Positions 24,174 through 26,794 of a DNA stretch of 26,794 bases are shown here, in pieces (positions within the stretch are counted from its first letter, which is position 1; every line of letters starts with the position of its first letter). Below the pieces are notes generated by a model that did not search any database, was not told where the DNA came from, and was given only the letters and a program-made list of their open reading frames with translations. Origin of the DNA: JBFWWW01 sp050245975 (GTDB lineage Bacteria; Pseudomonadota; Alphaproteobacteria; Rhizobiales; Hyphomicrobiaceae); NCBI GenBank assembly GCA_050245975.1, contig JBFWWW010000032.1, forward strand, positions 1 to 26,794, in the 5' to 3' direction. The position numbers and the translations under genes are program-made.

Positions 24174-25040
24174 TCAGACCCGCCGCAACGTCGTGCGCCC
24201 GAACAATCCGGCAGGCCGCACGTAGAGCACGGCGATGACCAGGCTGAAGCCGAAGATCTCCTTGGCGGAGGAGCCGAAGTAGCCGCCGACGAGGTTCTCC
24301 GTGATGCCGTAGACGAGGCTCGCGATGACGATGCCGACGGGATGGTCGAGCCCGCCGATGATGGCGACGGCGAACGCCTTGAGGCCGATGAGAAAGCCCA
24401 TGTGGCTGCTGACGCCGATCAGCGGGCCGATCAGGACGCCGCCGATGGCCGCGAGCATGCCGCTGATGGCGTAGGACAGGCCGATCATGCGGTCGACATT
24501 GATGCCGACCGCCAGCGAGGCCTCGCGGTCATAGGCCGTGGCGCGCAGGGCGCGGCCCTGCATGGAGCGGCGGTAGAACGTGCGCGCGGCGAGCGAGACG
24601 GCAACGACGACGACCGGGATCAGAAGCTCAAGCGGATAAAGGCCCGCGCCGAACACCGTGACGGGATTTTCGGCGAGCGCGTTGGGCAGTCCGCGCGGCG
24701 ACTTGCCGAGCACCAGGAGCGCGATGTTCTCGACGATGATGCCGACGGCCAGCGTGCTCATCACCCAGGCCATCGATCCGCGGCCGACGAACGGCCGGAC
24801 CGCCACGCGCTCCAGGACGAGGCCGAAGAGCGCGAGCATAAGGATGGCGATGGCCGCCGCCGCGATCATCGGCAGGCCGTAGTCGACGGTCAGGATCAGC
24901 GTCGCCACCGCGCCCAGCATCATGGCCGAGCCCTGGGCGAAATTCAGCGTGCGGCTCGTGGTGAAGGTGATGTGATAGCCGAGCGCGACCAGGCTGTAGA
25001 TGCAGCCGAGCGCCACGCCGCTGAGGACGAGCTGGAACAT
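24174..25040 (-). CDS. livH: LivH-type ABC transporter permease
   Basis: A 288-residue inner-membrane permease that pairs with the LivM half of the fusion. The start MFQLVLSGVALGCIYSLVAL and the following RTLNFAQGSAMMLGA are the family signature. The segment RRSMQGRALRATAYDREASLAVGINV holds the ATPase-contacting coupling helix, and GGLDHPVGIVIASLVYGITE is near the C-terminus. I take the ATG at 25040, which begins 2 bp after the cyclase stop; a longer frame from 25079 would add an atypical charged tail inside the cyclase gene. No strong ribosome-binding site is seen, consistent with translational coupling to the cyclase. Confidence 0.93.
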   Translation of the reverse strand: MFQLVLSGVALGCIYSLVALGYHITFTTSRTLNFAQGSAMMLGAVATLILTVDYGLPMIAAAAIAILMLALFGLVLERVAVRPFVGRGSMAWVMSTLAVGIIVENIALLVLGKSPRGLPNALAENPVTVFGAGLYPLELLIPVVVVAVSLAARTFYRRSMQGRALRATAYDREASLAVGINVDRMIGLSYAISGMLAAIGGVLIGPLIGVSSHMGFLIGLKAFAVAIIGGLDHPVGIVIASLVYGITENLVGGYFGSSAKEIFGFSLVIAVLYVRPAGLFGRTTLRRV

Positions 25041-25042
25041 GG

Positions 25043-25762
25043 TCAGGCGTCGAACATGGCGACGGCACGGATCGGACATCCGGTGCCGCCGACGAGCCGC
25101 AGCGGGAGCCCGATATAGAGGAAGCGGCGGCCGGCGACCTCATCGAGGTGGGCGAGGTTCTCCGTGTTGAGAACGCCGCGATCGCGGCAGGTGCGGTGGG
25201 CGGGAAAAGCGGGATTGGCATCGAGCGGCATGGCCGACGAGCTGTCGATGCTGGCGCACTCGCAGCCGATGTTGACGACGCCCTGATCGGCGAGCCACTG
25301 CGCCGCGTCCCAGTCGAGGCCGGCGAACTCGTGCAGCCAGTTGGGCTGGTCCTGACGCGAATAGTAGTCCTGCCAGTAAAGGAAGGTGTCGCCGCGCTTG
25401 ACGGTCAGTCCCGCCTTGTCGACGGCGGCGCGCAGGTCGTCGCGCGTGATGAAGCCGCCCGGCTTCACGTGCGAGACGTCGACGCAGACCGCATCGGTGA
25501 CGAACATGTCGAGCGGCAGCTTGTCGAGGCAGGGCGCGCCCGGCGTCGGATCGTAGTGGCACAGCGCGTCGACATGGGTGCCGACGTGCTCGCCGATCAG
25601 GAAGTCGCGGATGTGAAACGAGATGTCCGCGTTCTTCCACTGCCCCTTCGAGGTCTCATGCGTCATGCGATCCCAGAAGGCGGGCACCTGATTGATGTGG
25701 GGATTGGCCACCGGCATCATGTGCGTGATCTGCCGACTGAGATCCACAAGCTTGCGTGCCAT
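25043..25762 (-). CDS. Cyclase-family metal-dependent hydrolase (KynB/isatin-hydrolase fold)
   Basis: A 239-residue enzyme of the swivelling beta/beta/alpha cyclase family. The metal-binding motif is HVGTHVDALCH at residues 59-69, with H59, H63 and D65 as expected ligands; the usual Pro after the Asp-Ala pair is Leu here. Other conserved parts are the early LVDLSRQITHMMPVANP and RRFLYIGLPLRLVGGTGCPIRAVA near the end. Family members hydrolyse N-formylkynurenine, isatin, cyclic amides or related compounds. It is the first gene of the operon that also encodes the whole Liv transporter, so it probably acts on the imported compound. GGGAGGGG lies just before the ATG. A dyad and a sigma-70-like promoter lie upstream. 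The substrate cannot be named. Confidence 0.88.
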   Translation of the reverse strand: MARKLVDLSRQITHMMPVANPHINQVPAFWDRMTHETSKGQWKNADISFHIRDFLIGEHVGTHVDALCHYDPTPGAPCLDKLPLDMFVTDAVCVDVSHVKPGGFITRDDLRAAVDKAGLTVKRGDTFLYWQDYYSRQDQPNWLHEFAGLDWDAAQWLADQGVVNIGCECASIDSSSAMPLDANPAFPAHRTCRDRGVLNTENLAHLDEVAGRRFLYIGLPLRLVGGTGCPIRAVAMFDA

Positions 25763-25775
25763 TGCCCCTCCCGCT

Positions 25776-25795
25776 ACGTTCTATATGTAGAACGT
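25776..25795. promoter_or_regulatory. Probable IclR operator at the cyclase-liv operon
   Basis: A perfect dyad, ACGTTCTA-N4-TAGAACGT. Its core, read on the minus strand, is GTTCTACATATAGAAC (25778-25793). The core matches 12 of 16 bases of the dyad upstream of the iclR gene (ATTCTGCATAGAGAAT), following nTTCTnCATAnAGAAn. It lies 14 bp before the cyclase ATG and just downstream of the predicted transcription start, a position suited to repression. Confidence 0.75.
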
Positions 25796-25811
25796 CATTC
25801 TGCTCTTAGAC

Positions 25812-25842
25812 AGGATACCAGCCCGCGCGCCGTTTCTGTCAA
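25812..25842 (-). promoter_or_regulatory. Predicted sigma-70 promoter of the cyclase-liv operon
   Basis: On the minus strand a perfect TTGACA -35 box (25837-25842) is followed by a 19-bp spacer and TATCCT as -10 (25812-25817). The spacer is longer than the usual 17 bp. The expected start, near 25805, leaves a leader of about 43 bases that contains the IclR-like dyad. Confidence 0.5.
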
Positions 25843-25887
25843 GGGCAAAGATTGTGCGCGCTGCAGCTTGCGCGTGCAGACGGGCCG

Positions 25888-26721
25888 TCAGGACAGCGCG
25901 ATGCGGATGTCGGAGGGCGTTTCGGACGAGCCGCCGATGATGGCGTTCAGGCGTTCGCCGGTGCGCAGGATGGCTTCCGCCATCTTGGCTTCGTTGCGCG
26001 AAACCTTGTCGATCAGGCCCGGGCACTGCAAAATCATCTGCACGCGGCCGAACGCATCGAAGATCGGTACGGCCAGCGTCATGACGCCGGGCGTGAACTC
26101 GGCCCAGCTGATCGAATAGCCGCGACGGCGCGTCGCCTCGATTTCGGCGAGCACCTGCTTTTTGCGCACGATGGTCGTTTTCGTGTAGGAGCGCGGCTGC
26201 CAGCGCGCGAGCTCGATCTTGCGCTGCTCCTCCGGCATCCAGGCCAGACGCACGCGCATCTGCGCCGGCGCGTCGGGCGGGAACCGGTGACCGACGGGGA
26301 CGGAAACCAGAAGCTCGGAATTCTCCTCGACGGAATCCACGGCGACGAAGCTGCCGTCCTTCTCGACGCGCGTCAGGACGCAGGGGGTATCGATCGCCCG
26401 CGACAGCTTGGCCATTTCGTCGTGGGCCAGGGCGGTGGGGGTGCCGCGGGAGAGCAGGCGGGACACGTCGGCCAGCAGGCGCGGGGCCAGCGCGTAGCTC
26501 CGGCGCATGACGTCGTAGGACAGCCAGCCTTCGTGCGTCAGCGTCTTGAGGATGTTGTGGCAGTGGCTCTTGGTCATCCCGAGCGCGGTGGCCGTCTCGT
26601 GCAGGGACGCGCCGCTCGGCGGGGAGCCGTTGATGAAGCGAATGATCGCGAGCGCCTTCGTCAGTGCAGGAACCTTCTCCGAGGCAGCCTGACCGCTGCC
26701 GGGCATCTCGCTTCTTGACAC
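25888..26721 (-). CDS. IclR-family transcriptional regulator
   Basis: A 277-residue regulator from the GTG at 26721; an ATG at 26706 would remove five residues and has an equally weak ribosome-binding site. The N-terminal winged helix-turn-helix spans about residues 18-75: VPALTKALAIIRFINGSPP, LHETATALGMTKSHCHNILK and LTHEGWLSYD. The C-terminal effector domain includes SRAIDTPCVLTRVEKDGSFV, VPVGHRFPPDAPAQMRVRLAW, RRRGYSISWAEFTPGVMTLAVPIFD and a final helix. It is followed on the same strand, after 125 bp, by the cyclase-liv operon. Matching dyads before both genes suggest that it controls itself and the operon. The effector is probably the transported compound or its hydrolysis product; this is inference. 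Confidence 0.92.
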   Translation of the reverse strand: MSRSEMPGSGQAASEKVPALTKALAIIRFINGSPPSGASLHETATALGMTKSHCHNILKTLTHEGWLSYDVMRRSYALAPRLLADVSRLLSRGTPTALAHDEMAKLSRAIDTPCVLTRVEKDGSFVAVDSVEENSELLVSVPVGHRFPPDAPAQMRVRLAWMPEEQRKIELARWQPRSYTKTTIVRKKQVLAEIEATRRRGYSISWAEFTPGVMTLAVPIFDAFGRVQMILQCPGLIDKVSRNEAKMAEAILRTGERLNAIIGGSSETPSDIRIALS

Positions 26722-26733
26722 GCTGTGCCGTCC

Positions 26734-26782
26734 CCGATGTATCTTCTAATGGGAATTCAATTCTGCATAGAGAATACATCGG
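26734..26782. promoter_or_regulatory. Probable IclR operator before the iclR gene, with nested outer repeat
   Basis: The inner dyad ATTCTGCATAGAGAAT (26760-26775) matches the dyad before the cyclase (pattern nTTCTnCATAnAGAAn). It lies 39 bp upstream of the iclR start. An outer pair, CCGATGTAT (26734-26742) and ATACATCGG (26774-26782), forms a second, perfect 9-bp inverted repeat that partly overlaps it. No confident promoter boxes were found, and the region continues to the window edge. Confidence 0.7.
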
Positions 26783-26794
26783 ATCGGGTGGCGA

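Noticed and set aside
20431..24225. 1264-codon open frame on the plus strand
   Set aside because: It is antisense to the liv genes, whose products match known families along their full length. Its translation is a low-complexity mix of D, R, G, H and A, as expected from the reverse frame of GC-rich genes.
1..26794. CRISPR array, prophage, insertion sequence, tRNA or toxin-antitoxin pair
   Set aside because: I looked for spaced direct repeats, transposase or integrase motifs, cloverleaf arms and small paired genes and saw none. A covariance or profile search would be needed to exclude weak cases.

Overview
The window is a GC-rich stretch of bacterial chromosome, most likely from an alphaproteobacterium of the order Hyphomicrobiales. 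The grounds are the C/G-biased third codon positions, the mix of Liv-type ABC, TAXI, cyclopropane-lipid and ligase/exonuclease families, and the many long antisense shadow frames. No rRNA, tRNA, insertion sequence, phage gene or CRISPR array was seen. Species assignment from sequence alone is not possible.

Left part (1-9302, all minus strand): an MdtABC-type RND efflux operon (membrane fusion protein, then two inner-membrane pumps, with overlapping or 4-bp junctions). After 39 bp it is followed by a DNA-repair pair: a ligase-associated metallo-beta-lactamase-fold exonuclease and the start of an ATP-dependent DNA ligase that runs off the window. Next (9490-11194, minus) is a two-gene sulfur/peroxide defence unit: a persulfide dioxygenase fused to a rhodanese, and a 1-Cys peroxiredoxin. 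A YiiX-like permuted NlpC/P60 protein (minus) is divergent from a cyclopropane-fatty-acid synthase (plus).

Middle (13657-17273): an orphan TAXI-type binding protein anchored at both ends, a tiny secreted Cys/Trp/Arg-rich protein on the other strand, a 469-bp hairpin-rich intergenic region that may encode a small RNA, a cupin resembling cupin-type hydroxynitrile lyases with a small ABM-domain monooxygenase, and a TetR repressor.

Right part: the TetR gene is divergent from an EmrAB-type efflux pair. The short shared promoter region carries two copies of one palindrome, which gives a clear local autoregulation model. From 20362 to 26721 (minus) lies a transport-plus-hydrolysis module: an IclR regulator, a metal-dependent cyclase-family amidohydrolase, LivH, a LivM-LivG fusion, LivF and a Tat-exported LivJ-type binding protein. 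The same 16-bp dyad (pattern nTTCTnCATAnAGAAn) occurs both before the cyclase and before the IclR gene, so IclR probably controls itself and the module. The ligand is unknown, but the cyclase suggests a cyclic amide, a formamide-type aromatic or a related heterocycle.

The most promising leads are the IclR/cyclase/Liv module with its shared operator and permease-ATPase fusion, the hairpin-rich region at 15638-15823, and the small Cys-rich secreted protein at 15166-15399.
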